From: Opitutia bacterium
GTDB taxonomy: Bacteria > Verrucomicrobiota > Verrucomicrobiae > Opitutales > UBA953
Assembly: GCA_947488485.1 (NCBI GenBank)
Contig: CANKZO010000012.1
Coordinates: 1 to 26,970 of the forward strand
DNA: 26,970 nucleotides
Reading direction: 5' to 3'
Shown here: positions 16,675-23,266 of the stretch, piece after piece
Numbering within the stretch: position 1 is the first letter of the stretch
Layout of the letters: every line of letters starts with the position of its first letter
Notes under the pieces: generated by a model
The model's input: the letters and a program-made list of their open reading frames with translations, nothing else
Told to the model about the DNA's origin: nothing
Database searches by the model: none
Position numbers and translations under genes: made by a program

Positions 16675-17285
16675 GCGTGCGCTTCGACCTCGCGGCCCAT
16701 CCCGGCGCGCAGGCGTATCGCCTCCTCGCGGGCCTGGTCGTCCCCCGGCCCATCGCCTTGGTCACGACCATCGACGCCGCCGGCGTGGTCAACGCCGCGC
16801 CGTTCTCGTTCTTCAACGTCATGGGCACCGAGCCGGCGCTCGCCGTGCTCGCCCCGGCCGACCGTGATGATGGCACGCCGAAGGACACCGCGGCCAACCT
16901 GCACGCCAACGGCGAATGCGTCATCCACATCTGCGACGAGGCCGTCGCGGCGCGGATGGTCGAGTGCGCGCGCCCGCTGCCGCCCGGCGTGAGCGAGGTG
17001 CCGCGCGCCGGCTTCACTTTGACGCCCTCGGAGCGCGTGCGCGTCCCGCGGCTCGTCGAATGCCCCGTGGCCCTCGAAGGCCGCGTGCTCGATATCCGTA
17101 AGTATGGCGACAACCGCCTCGTCGTGATCGAGCTCCTGCTCGCGCACGTGCGCGAGGGCGTGGCCGATCCCGCGACCTGGAAGGTCGACTACGCGCAGTA
17201 TGCCCCGGTCGGACGCATGAACAGTCCCGACGGCTACGCGCGCACGACGGACCGTTTCACGCTGCGGTTCCCGTCGGAGGCCTGA
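16671..17285 (+). CDS. Flavin reductase-like FMN-binding protein
   Basis: A 204-residue protein of the flavin reductase/flavoredoxin family (split beta-barrel, DIM6/NTAB type). Evidence: VVPRPIALVTTIDAAGVVNAAPFSFFN near residues 24-50, the usual FMN-contact strand, followed by KDTAANLHANGECVIH and LVECPVALEGRVLDI. It would use NAD(P)H to reduce flavin or act as a flavoprotein; the partner is unknown. It starts inside the lspA stop (ATGA) and its TGA abuts, with no gap, the TCA (stop) of the convergent RluA-like gene, forming TGATCA at 17283-17288. No terminator separates them. Confidence 0.87.
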   Translation: MSVRFDLAAHPGAQAYRLLAGLVVPRPIALVTTIDAAGVVNAAPFSFFNVMGTEPALAVLAPADRDDGTPKDTAANLHANGECVIHICDEAVAARMVECARPLPPGVSEVPRAGFTLTPSERVRVPRLVECPVALEGRVLDIRKYGDNRLVVIELLLAHVREGVADPATWKVDYAQYAPVGRMNSPDGYARTTDRFTLRFPSEA

Positions 17286-18089
17286 TCAGATCCCTTTCGA
17301 GAGGCGCTTCACCACCGTCGCGAAATCATCGGGACGCGGCGCGACGATCTCGAACGTCTGGCCGGCGACCTTGCCGGTCACGCGGGCGACGCGCAGGAGC
17401 AGGCCGCGGTGCAGCGGCTTGTCCTCGCCTTTGTTGAGGCGGCCCTTCGGCGTCGTGTCGGTGAGCGTCACGCGGCCCGAGCGGCCATACTTCAGTTCGC
17501 CCGCGATGCGGATCCCGCACTCCGCGGCGTGGATGCGCACCTGATCGCGGCGAGGGAAGGGCGTATGCGCGGCCCAGACGCGCCAGCGTCCGCAGGCGCG
17601 GCCGGGCTCGAAGCGGGTCTGCGCGTGCTTGCCGTTGCGGTGCGAGACGAAGGCGCGCTCCTGGGAGTCGTCCATCCCGACCGGTAGGTCGCAGAGGCCG
17701 GCGTCTTCCGGGGCGTCTTCGGTGCGGGCCACGAATTCGTATTCGAAGCGGAAGGCGCCCGAGCCGAGGGCTTCACGCCAACCGGCCATGGCCGTCGCGC
17801 GATCGGCGAGGATCACGATGCCGGCGGTCTCGGGTTCGGGGCCGAAGACCGCGGCCGGTTCGGCGAGTCCGAGGCGGACCATCTCCGGTTTGCCGGTTTC
17901 GAGCTGCGCGCGGAGCTGGCCGAGGAGCGTGGGGGCGCCGTGCTGCCACGGGTGTTCCTCGAAGGCCACGCCGCTCGGCTTGGCCAGGGCGACCCAGCCG
18001 GCGCCGTGGGCCAGGACGTCCATGCGCACGGCCTCCTCGCCGAGCAGGCCGGCGGCGAAACCGATGGAGGCGGGGAGGGAGGCGGACAT
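17286..18089 (-). CDS. RluA-like pseudouridine synthase homologue with altered catalytic motif
   Basis: A 267-residue protein with the layout of RluA-type pseudouridine synthases: an early VALAKPSGVAFEEHP strand, a middle motif, and a C-terminal RRDQVRIHAAECGIRIAGE, followed by LKYG, that matches the RxHQIRxH...GHPIxGDxxYG block. The middle motif, normally HRLDxxTSG with the catalytic Asp, reads FGPEPETAG at about residues 82-90, so Glu replaces the nucleophilic Asp and the preceding Arg-Leu is lost. Activity is therefore doubtful, or the substrate differs. The start is uncertain: 18089 gives the longest form, but the ATG at 18023 has GAGGAG 9 nt upstream and begins closer to the conserved domain. 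It lies just after the rpsT terminator. Confidence 0.8.
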   Translation of the reverse strand: MSASLPASIGFAAGLLGEEAVRMDVLAHGAGWVALAKPSGVAFEEHPWQHGAPTLLGQLRAQLETGKPEMVRLGLAEPAAVFGPEPETAGIVILADRATAMAGWREALGSGAFRFEYEFVARTEDAPEDAGLCDLPVGMDDSQERAFVSHRNGKHAQTRFEPGRACGRWRVWAAHTPFPRRDQVRIHAAECGIRIAGELKYGRSGRVTLTDTTPKGRLNKGEDKPLHRGLLLRVARVTGKVAGQTFEIVAPRPDDFATVVKRLSKGI

Positions 18090-18098
18090 CTTAGGAAC

Positions 18099-18128
18099 AA
18101 AAAAACCCCGGCGCCGAGGCGACGGGGT
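18099..18128 (-). terminator. Rho-independent terminator after rpsT
   Basis: On the minus strand ACCCCG pairs with CGGGGT around an inner CGC/GCG hairpin, followed by seven T residues. It begins about 20 nt after the rpsT stop and precedes the RluA-like start by about 10 nt. Confidence 0.88.
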
Positions 18129-18149
18129 CGGTGAGGGGCTGACCCCGCA

Positions 18150-18395
18150 TTACTTCTTAGCGGCGGCGAGCTTCTTCGCGAGGCGAGCCTTGATGCGGTT
18201 CGCCTTGTTGCGATGGATCACGCCGGTCTTCGCGGCCTTGTCGGCGGCGGAAGCGACCTGGGAGGCGGAAGCGGCGACGTTGTCACCGGTCAGGCTCTTG
18301 ACGAGACCCTTGAGACGGGTGCGGACGATCTTGTTGTGCTCGGCGCGACGGGCGGTCTGGCGGATGCTCTTCTTGTTAGCTTTGATGTTGGCCAT
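18150..18395 (-). CDS. rpsT: 30S ribosomal protein S20
   Basis: An 81-residue, very basic helical protein starting MANIKANKKSIRQTARRAEHN, the characteristic S20 N-terminus, with the later HRNKANRIKARLAKKL helix. It binds 16S rRNA early in 30S assembly. Length is slightly below the usual 86-90. It is transcribed alone and followed by a strong terminator. The leader contains TTGACT about 40 nt before the ATG but no convincing -10, and no Shine-Dalgarno; in other bacteria S20 has weak initiation and autogenous control. Confidence 0.96.
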   Translation of the reverse strand: MANIKANKKSIRQTARRAEHNKIVRTRLKGLVKSLTGDNVAASASQVASAADKAAKTGVIHRNKANRIKARLAKKLAAAKK

Positions 18396-18462
18396 GTGTG
18401 TCAGTAGGGAAGCCGTGGGCGGCCCTCGGAGTCAACGCGGATTTCAGGGATAACGGCAGGGA

Positions 18463-18485
18463 GAGGCCCCCTTGGGAGGGGCCTC
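18463..18485 (-). terminator. Hairpin after tRNA-Tyr
   Basis: A perfect 8-bp stem (GAGGCCCC / GGGGCCTC) with a 7-nt loop lies 12 nt past the tRNA 3' end on the minus strand. There is no T-run after it, so it may be a processing or weak termination hairpin rather than a classic terminator. Confidence 0.5.
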
Positions 18486-18496
18486 AGACGTCCTGC

Positions 18497-18583
18497 TGGT
18501 GGAAGGGGTGGGATTCGAACCCACGAACAGCGAAGCTGAACGGATTTACAGTCCGCGACCTTTAGCCACTTGGATACCCTTCC
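18497..18583 (-). tRNA. tRNA-Tyr (anticodon GTA)
   Basis: The minus strand folds as a class II tRNA: acceptor GGAAGGG pairs with CCCTTCC, a discriminator A at 18500 and an encoded CCA end (18497-18499). The anticodon arm is GCGGA-CTGTAAA-TCCGT with anticodon GTA at 18549-18547, the extra arm is long (TCAGCTTCGCTG), and the T arm contains GGTTCGAATCC. A long variable arm with GTA identifies tRNA-Tyr. It stands alone, upstream of rpsT and with its own hairpin. Confidence 0.96.
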
Positions 18584-18719
18584 GGCCAACAGGATGGGCA
18601 ACTTGGCACTGCCGCTGGTCCATGACAAGCGCTTTCGCTGGCCTTAAAGGTCCTTTCTGCCGGCGCAGGGCGGAAGATTACCCCTTTCCACCATCAGGCG
18701 GCCCGTTAGGCTGTCACGC

Positions 18720-19106
18720 ATGCCTGCCGCGCCGCTGATCGTCCTCATCGACGGGGAATGCGCCCTCTGTAACGGGTCGGCCGCCTGGTTCGCCCGGCGG
18801 AACGCGGCGGGCCGGATGCTCTTCGCGACCAACCGTGGGGTGGTCGCCCGCGTGGCCGGCGAACCGCCGGGCGGAGACCCTGATACGATCGTCGTCTGGG
18901 ACGGCTCGCGTCGTCTGGGTCGTTCGCGGGCCGTGCGTGCCATGCTGACTTCGTTGGGCGGTGGTTGGGCCGGGCTGGCCTTCCTCGCCGGCTGCCTGCC
19001 CGTCACGTGGCTCGACTTTGTTTACGACCAGGTCGCCCGCCGTCGTCATCGATTCGCCGGACCGGCGACCTGTCCGCGCTTGAGCCCGTACGACCTCGCC
19101 GAGTAG
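18720..19106 (+). CDS. DCC-family (DUF393) thiol-disulfide oxidoreductase-like protein
   Basis: A 128-residue protein with the family-defining N-terminus IVLIDGECALCNGSAAWFARR, whose CxxC is Cys14-Cys17, then a thioredoxin-like pattern (TIVVWDGSRRLGRSRAVRAML) and a C-terminal WLDFVYDQVARRRHRF segment. The family is predicted to have redox activity, but substrates are not established. It opens a five-gene plus-strand operon; the lipoprotein gene begins 4 nt after its stop. No signal peptide is seen, so it is probably cytoplasmic. No Shine-Dalgarno is visible. Confidence 0.9.
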   Translation: MPAAPLIVLIDGECALCNGSAAWFARRNAAGRMLFATNRGVVARVAGEPPGGDPDTIVVWDGSRRLGRSRAVRAMLTSLGGGWAGLAFLAGCLPVTWLDFVYDQVARRRHRFAGPATCPRLSPYDLAE

Positions 19107-19110
19107 AACG

Positions 19111-19407
19111 ATGCCGATGAAGTCCGTACCCCGCGCCCTCCTGCTCGCGAGCTTCGCGTGGCTCGCTGGTTGCTCCCTCTTCCCGGATCCGAAGCGCGAC
19201 CAGGCTCAGCTGAACGACCGTATCCAGAATGACACCGACGAGCGGAAGGCCCGCCTGAAGGCCAAGGGCACGCTCAGCCCGCAGGAATACGAACTCATGG
19301 CCCGTAAGATGGGTTGGACGACCCAGGGTGAGTCCGGCCTGCCGCCGCCGCCTTCGCTCGAAGAGCTCGAGAAGCGCGTCAAGGCCGCGGAAACGCCTAA
19401 GCCCTGA
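19111..19407 (+). CDS. Small predicted lipoprotein
   Basis: A 98-residue protein with a lipoprotein signal: basic MPMKSVPR, a hydrophobic core, and lipobox LAGC with Cys21 as the likely lipidated residue, followed by SLFPDPKRD. The 78-residue mature part is charged and helical, with a TLSPQEYELMARKMGW segment and a proline-rich bend. Processing would need Lgt and LspA (lspA is at 16120). Its TGA overlaps the ATG of the OppB-like gene (TGATG), so they are coupled. It is far too small to be a peptide-binding protein; I do not recognise a family. Confidence 0.82.
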   Translation: MPMKSVPRALLLASFAWLAGCSLFPDPKRDQAQLNDRIQNDTDERKARLKAKGTLSPQEYELMARKMGWTTQGESGLPPPPSLEELEKRVKAAETPKP

Positions 19408-20324
19408 TGGCCTACGTCCTGCGCCGGCTGCTGGAGATGGTCCCCGTCCTCCTCGTGGTGGTCGTCGCGACATTCTTCCTCGCGCACGCCGTGCCCGGCG
19501 GACCGTTCGACAAGGACCGGCCGCTGCCCGCCGAGGTCAAGGCGCGCCTCGAGGCTTATTACGGCCTCGACCAACCGTTGCCGAACCAGCTCGGCAACTA
19601 CGTCGTCCATCTCGCGCAGGGCGACCTCGGACCTTCGCTTAAGTATCCTGGTTGGACCGTGCGCGAAGTCATCGGCTCGCGCATCGGCGTCTCGTGCGCG
19701 CTGGGCTTCGTCTCCTTGTTCATCGCCGTCCTCATCGGCGTGCCCGTCGGCGTGCTCGCCGCGTCGCGGCCTAACAGCTGGCTCGATCGCGTCCCGATGG
19801 GCTTCACGCTCGTCGGCATCTGCGTGCCGTCGTTCGTACTTGGCCCGATCCTCGCCCTCGTCTTCGCGCTCGGCCTCGGCTGGTTGCCGCCGTGCGGCTG
19901 GGGTGAACCGGAACACTTCATCCTGCCCGCGCTCACACTCGGCCTGATCACCGCTGCGCCGCTCGCGCGCCTCACGCGTGGTTCGCTGATGGAGGTGCGT
20001 TCGCTGGATTACGTGCGCACCGCGCGCGCCAAGGGCGTGCCCCCGCTGCGCGTCTGGTTCGTCCACGCCCTCCGTAACGCGCTCCTGCCTGTCGTCACGT
20101 ATCTCGGGCCTGCCGCCGCCGGTCTCGTCTCCGGTTCCTTCGTGGTCGAATCGCTCTTCGACGTCCCGGGCATGGGTCGTCTCTTCGTCACCGCCATCAT
20201 CAACCGCGACGTCATGCTGATCCTCGGCACGACGATCGTGTATGCCGCGGCGCTCCTCTTCCTCAACCTCGCGGCCGACCTGGCCAACGCCGCGCTGAAC
20301 CCCAAGGTGGCTCGCGGCCGATGA
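19407..20324 (+). CDS. OppB/DppB-type ABC permease
   Basis: A 305-residue membrane protein with the DppB/OppB N-terminus MAYVLRRLLEMVPVLLVV, the soluble segment PLPAEVKARLEAYYGLDQPL and GDLGPSLKYPG, about six helices, and the EAA loop around EVRSLDYVRTARAKGV that contacts the ATPase. It should pair with the OppC-like protein encoded next (4-nt ATGA overlap) to form the transmembrane core of a peptide or similar importer. No substrate-binding protein or OppD/OppF ATPase gene is nearby, so the substrate cannot be inferred. Confidence 0.93.
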   Translation: MAYVLRRLLEMVPVLLVVVVATFFLAHAVPGGPFDKDRPLPAEVKARLEAYYGLDQPLPNQLGNYVVHLAQGDLGPSLKYPGWTVREVIGSRIGVSCALGFVSLFIAVLIGVPVGVLAASRPNSWLDRVPMGFTLVGICVPSFVLGPILALVFALGLGWLPPCGWGEPEHFILPALTLGLITAAPLARLTRGSLMEVRSLDYVRTARAKGVPPLRVWFVHALRNALLPVVTYLGPAAAGLVSGSFVVESLFDVPGMGRLFVTAIINRDVMLILGTTIVYAAALLFLNLAADLANAALNPKVARGR

Positions 20325-21184
20325 ACGCCCCCGTCGTCGAGACCCTCGCCTCCGAGAGCGGCTGGCAGCGCTTCCGTAAGGACCGTGCCGCCGTCTGGTC
20401 GGGCTGGTTCCTCGTGGCCATCGCGGCCGTCTGCTTCCTGTCGCCGTGGATCTCCCCGTATCCGTATATGGAGCAGAACCTCGCGCAAAGCGCCATGGCG
20501 CCCTCGTCGGCGCACTGGCTCGGTACTGACCTCCTCGGACGTGACGTCCTTTCGCGCCTGCTCCAGGGCGGCATGATCTCGCTCTTCGTCGGCCTCATCG
20601 CCACCGCCGTGGCCCTCGTGCTCGGCATCTGCTACGGCGTGTTCGCGGCGGAAGTCGGCGGACGCGCCGAGGACCTCCTGATGCGCGGCGTCGATGTCGT
20701 GAGCACCCTGCCGCTGACGCTCATCGTCATCCTCGCCACGGTCGTCTTCGGCCAGAACCTCCCGATGATCTTCTTGGCCGTGGGCGGCGTCTCGTGGCTG
20801 ACCATGGCGCGCATCATCCGCAACCAGACCCGCGAACTGAAGGGCTCGCAGTTCGTGCAGGCCGCCGAATCGCTCGGGCAGTCGCGCTGGGGCATCTTCC
20901 GTCGGCATTACCTCCCCAACCTCGCCGGCACCATCGCCGTGTGCGCGACCCTGACCGTCCCCGGCGTGATGCTCCTCGAGGCCTTCGTGAGCTTCCTCGG
21001 GCTCGGCGTGAAGGCCCCGATGACCTCCTGGGGCCTGATGATCAAGGAAGGGGCCGACATCATGGAGGAATGCCCCTGGCTGCTGGTCTCGCCCTCGGTC
21101 GTCTTCGCCCTGACGTTGTTGTCCCTTAACTTCCTCGGCGACGGCCTGCGCGACGCCTTCGACCCGCGTTCCTCCCGCAAGTAA
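20321..21184 (+). CDS. OppC/DppC-type ABC permease
   Basis: A 287-residue membrane protein of the OppC family: an N-terminal cytoplasmic stretch (WQRFRKDRAAVWSGWFLV), the conserved HWLGTDLLGRDVLSRLLQGG near residues 66-85, multiple helices and the EAA loop in FVQAAESLGQSRWGIFRRH followed by LPN. The C-terminal block (FLGDGLRDAFDPR) is also typical. It is translated through a 4-nt overlap with the OppB-like gene and is followed 3 nt later by the small FmdB-like gene. It should dimerise with OppB. The absence of partner ATPase genes is the notable point. Confidence 0.93.
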   Translation: MNAPVVETLASESGWQRFRKDRAAVWSGWFLVAIAAVCFLSPWISPYPYMEQNLAQSAMAPSSAHWLGTDLLGRDVLSRLLQGGMISLFVGLIATAVALVLGICYGVFAAEVGGRAEDLLMRGVDVVSTLPLTLIVILATVVFGQNLPMIFLAVGGVSWLTMARIIRNQTRELKGSQFVQAAESLGQSRWGIFRRHYLPNLAGTIAVCATLTVPGVMLLEAFVSFLGLGVKAPMTSWGLMIKEGADIMEECPWLLVSPSVVFALTLLSLNFLGDGLRDAFDPRSSRK

Positions 21185-21187
21185 GCC

Positions 21188-21451
21188 ATGCCCCTCCGCC
21201 GTTACATCGTGATCCAGCCTGACGGCGCCGACGGCGAAGAGTTCGAGGTCGACCTGCCGGCGGACGCCCCGGACTTCACCGTACACCCCGTGACGAAGGC
21301 CCCGTGCCGCCGGGTGCTGGAGTCGCCCACGCTCACGACCAAGTATGGCGAAGGCGCCATGAAGCAGGGCCTGAGCGACCAGCGCCTGGCGCGGGCCGGC
21401 TTCCAGAAGTTGGAGAAGGACGGGCAGGGCGGCTGGAACAAGATCAACTGA
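21188..21451 (+). CDS. Small FmdB-like protein lacking zinc ligands
   Basis: An 87-residue protein that I read as a degenerate relative of the FmdB zinc-ribbon family. RRYIVIQPDGADGEEFEV lines up with the family's YxYxCxxCGxxFEV, and HPVTKAPCRRVLESP with its CPxCGxxxRRV, but the cysteine pairs are replaced (QPDG and HPVT), leaving one Cys. The C-terminal half (LSDQRLARAGFQKLEKDGQG) is polar. It is the last gene of the operon, 3 nt after oppC, and is closed by a strong hairpin. The family assignment is tentative; the gene itself is well supported by position and length. Confidence 0.68.
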   Translation: MPLRRYIVIQPDGADGEEFEVDLPADAPDFTVHPVTKAPCRRVLESPTLTTKYGEGAMKQGLSDQRLARAGFQKLEKDGQGGWNKIN

Positions 21452-21486
21452 GGCCCTAGGTCCCGTCGGCGACCTTACCAAATGAA

Positions 21487-21510
21487 TCACCCCGCCGGGT
21501 GGCGGGGTGA
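21487..21510. terminator. Hairpin between convergent operons
   Basis: A perfect 10-bp stem (TCACCCCGCC / GGCGGGGTGA) with a GGGT loop. It lies 36 nt after the plus-strand operon and 40 nt after the rpsP stop, so it can terminate both; the T-rich side is weak (TTCATTT on the minus strand). Confidence 0.75.
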
Positions 21511-21549
21511 AGCATCGTCAGGGTGGGCGTTTCCGCCGTGTAAATTAAC

Positions 21550-21807
21550 TTAGGCCTTAGCGGCTTCTTCGCGCGCGCGCTTCACGAGCGACTTCGCGGT
21601 GTCGGACGGCTGGGCGCCGAGCTTGACCCAATGGTCGACGCGCTCGACGTTGATCACCAGACCCGGGGTCTTGCCACGGGCGCGGGGATTGTAGTTGCCG
21701 AGGACTTCGACGAAACGGCCGTCGCGACGGATGGCTTGTTCGGCGACGACGAGGCGGTAGGTCGGCTCGTTTTTCGTACCGAAGCGTTGGAGGCGGATGC
21801 GTAGCAT
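21550..21807 (-). CDS. rpsP: 30S ribosomal protein S16
   Basis: An 85-residue protein with the S16 signature MLRIRLQRFGTKNEPTYRLV, followed by VVAEQAIRRDGRFVEVLGNYNP, and the later VDHWVKLGAQPSDTAKSLV. It binds 16S rRNA in the 30S body. It lies downstream of trmD-rplS with its own candidate promoter and an upstream terminator, rather than at the head of the usual rpsP-rimM-trmD-rplS order. The ATG is preceded by a pyrimidine-rich tract (CCACCTTCTCCCAATCC), with no Shine-Dalgarno. Confidence 0.97.
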   Translation of the reverse strand: MLRIRLQRFGTKNEPTYRLVVAEQAIRRDGRFVEVLGNYNPRARGKTPGLVINVERVDHWVKLGAQPSDTAKSLVKRAREEAAKA

Positions 21808-21922
21808 TGGATTGGGAGAAGGTGGTGAGTGGCCGCCCTTGGAGGGTTTCCAAAAGACGGACGTGGAAAAACGCAGGAGGGAGGGGGAGAGTCAAGCCTT
21901 CCCCAGCAGGTTTTCGGGAAAA

Positions 21923-21952
21923 ATTATCCCCAGGGTCCGGCGCCCCTCTCAA
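21923..21952 (-). promoter_or_regulatory. Candidate promoter for rpsP
   Basis: Minus-strand TTGAGA (21947-21952; five of six to TTGACA) and GATAAT (21923-21928; five of six to TATAAT) with an 18-nt spacer. It is the best sigma-70-like promoter seen in the window. A start near 21915 would leave a leader of about 108 nt. Confidence 0.6.
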
Positions 21953-22060
21953 AACACGCAAAACAAGCTACTGTGAATAAATGACTTAGTGCGTATCTTG
22001 CGAATAGGGGGCCGGAGGGCCTTTTCTGCGTCCGCCCGGTCGCGTCGCGGATCCGGGCAC

Positions 22061-22087
22061 AAAAAACCCCGCCAGGTGGCGGGGTTT
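22061..22087 (-). terminator. Rho-independent terminator after rplS
   Basis: A perfect 10-bp stem (AAACCCCGCC / GGCGGGGTTT) with an AGGT loop, followed on the minus strand by further T residues. It begins 20 nt after the rplS stop. Its core is nearly the same as the hairpin at 21487-21510. Confidence 0.88.
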
Positions 22088-22106
22088 CGGAGCAGCCTGG
22101 GGAGGC

Positions 22107-22517
22107 TTACTTGGCGGCGGCCGCGGCAGCCGCAGCGGCGGCGTGCTCGGTAGGGTCGAAGCGCTTTTCTTTGACCTTGGTGGCCGACTTGCCCTGGCGA
22201 TCGCGGAGGTAGAAGAGGCGGGCGCGCATGACCTGCGAGACGCGTTCAACTTCGATCTTCTCGATGTTGGGGGAGTGGACCGGGAAGGTACGCTCGACGC
22301 CTTCGCCGAAGGAGACGCGGCGGACGGTGAAGGTTTCGTGGATGCCGCCGCCCTTGCGCTGGATGACGATGCCGGCGAAGAGCTGGGTGCGCTCTTTGTC
22401 GCCTTCGCGGACCTTGGTGGAGACCTTCACGCCGTCGCCGACCTTGAATTCATGGTCGCCGCGGGCGGTCTTCAGCTGGGGCTGGGTGGCAAATTGGATG
22501 AGGGGATGGTTGCTCAT
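22107..22517 (-). CDS. rplS: 50S ribosomal protein L19
   Basis: A 136-residue L19 with the typical [41 protein letters not shown] and [20 protein letters not shown] blocks; it sits at the 30S-50S interface. The C-terminus is extended beyond the usual RGKAAKIKE-like end by a tract of ten alanines and a final Lys. I chose the ATG at 22517, which overlaps the trmD stop (ATGA) and aligns with the family start. A longer in-frame start at 22592 would add 25 polar residues and lies 21 nt from an AGGAGGA; I think it is unlikely. Confidence 0.96.
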   Translation of the reverse strand: MSNHPLIQFATQPQLKTARGDHEFKVGDGVKVSTKVREGDKERTQLFAGIVIQRKGGGIHETFTVRRVSFGEGVERTFPVHSPNIEKIEVERVSQVMRARLFYLRDRQGKSATKVKEKRFDPTEHAAAAAAAAAAK

Positions 22518-23221
22518 GGCTGGTGTTCTTGGTCTTTCATCAGGTCCGGTCTGCGTTGCTTTGTCTTCTCTATTTGCCTTTCCCGACGCCATTTTTCGAT
22601 TTCGGCGTGATTTCCTCCTAGGAGGACGGGGGGCACCTCGAGACCATCATAAACAGCGGGTCGGGTGAACTGCGGAAAGGCGAGCAACTTGCCGTTGTAA
22701 CTATCCCCCGTCAAGGAGTTTTCCTCCCCGAGCACACCGGGGAGCTGTCGACCGAGGCAATCGACCAGGACGCAGGCGGGCAAAGTGCCATTAGTAAGCA
22801 CGTAATCCCCGATGGAGACCTCCCGGGTGACCTTCTTGTCCCGGAAACGCTGGTCGATGCCCTCATAATGGCCCGAAATGAGGATCAGATGGCTCTTTTG
22901 GGCCAGTTCCTTGGCCAGCTTATTGGTCAATTGTTCACCATCCGGGCAAAGGTAGACCACTTCGCAGTCCGGGGTGGCCAGGGCGTCGACGGCGTCGAAG
23001 AGGGGCTGGCAGCTCATGAGCATGCCCGGTCCGCCGCCGTAGGGCATGTCGTCCACCTTGCGGTGCTTGTCCTTGGAATAGGCGCGCAGGTCGTGCGCCT
23101 TGAAGGCGATCAGGCCTTTGTCGATGGCCTTCCCGATGACCGACTCCTGGAGGAAGCCGTCGGCCATGGCGGGGAAGAGGGTGACGAGGTCGATGCGGAT
23201 GGCCACGGTGAGCGCGGTCAT
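22514..23221 (-). CDS. trmD: tRNA (guanine-N1)-methyltransferase
   Basis: Methylates G37 of tRNAs next to the anticodon, using S-adenosylmethionine, to prevent frameshifting. The 235-residue protein has the knotted SPOUT motifs: [63 protein letters not shown] with the following GDSY containing the catalytic Asp equivalent, and [19 protein letters not shown]. The usual TGGELPA reads TNGTLPA, a mild variation. It overlaps rplS by 4 nt. rimM, which normally precedes trmD, is absent here. No Shine-Dalgarno precedes the ATG. Confidence 0.97.
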   Translation of the reverse strand: MTALTVAIRIDLVTLFPAMADGFLQESVIGKAIDKGLIAFKAHDLRAYSKDKHRKVDDMPYGGGPGMLMSCQPLFDAVDALATPDCEVVYLCPDGEQLTNKLAKELAQKSHLILISGHYEGIDQRFRDKKVTREVSIGDYVLTNGTLPACVLVDCLGRQLPGVLGEENSLTGDSYNGKLLAFPQFTRPAVYDGLEVPPVLLGGNHAEIEKWRRERQIEKTKQRRPDLMKDQEHQP

Positions 23222-23266
23222 CCAACAGCCGAAAGGCCGCCGAGCGCAAGCCGTCCTTCCGGCGGC

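Larger units (their letters stand above)
21808..22106. other. Intergenic region between rplS and rpsP
   Basis: About 300 nt without a gene. It holds the rplS terminator (22061-22087), an AT-richer stretch (about 21905-22010) with the candidate rpsP promoter, and a predicted rpsP leader of about 108 nt. In the leader I see only a weak 5-bp hairpin (TTGGA / TCCAA, 21839-21853). A near-palindromic GGGAAAAATTATCCC (21916-21930) overlaps the -10. No small open frame is convincing. Confidence 0.6.

Noticed and set aside
22518..22592. Longer rplS start at 22592.
   Set aside because: The extra 25 residues are polar and unlike L19, the nearest AGGAGGA is 21 nt away, and the 4-nt overlap with trmD favours 22517.
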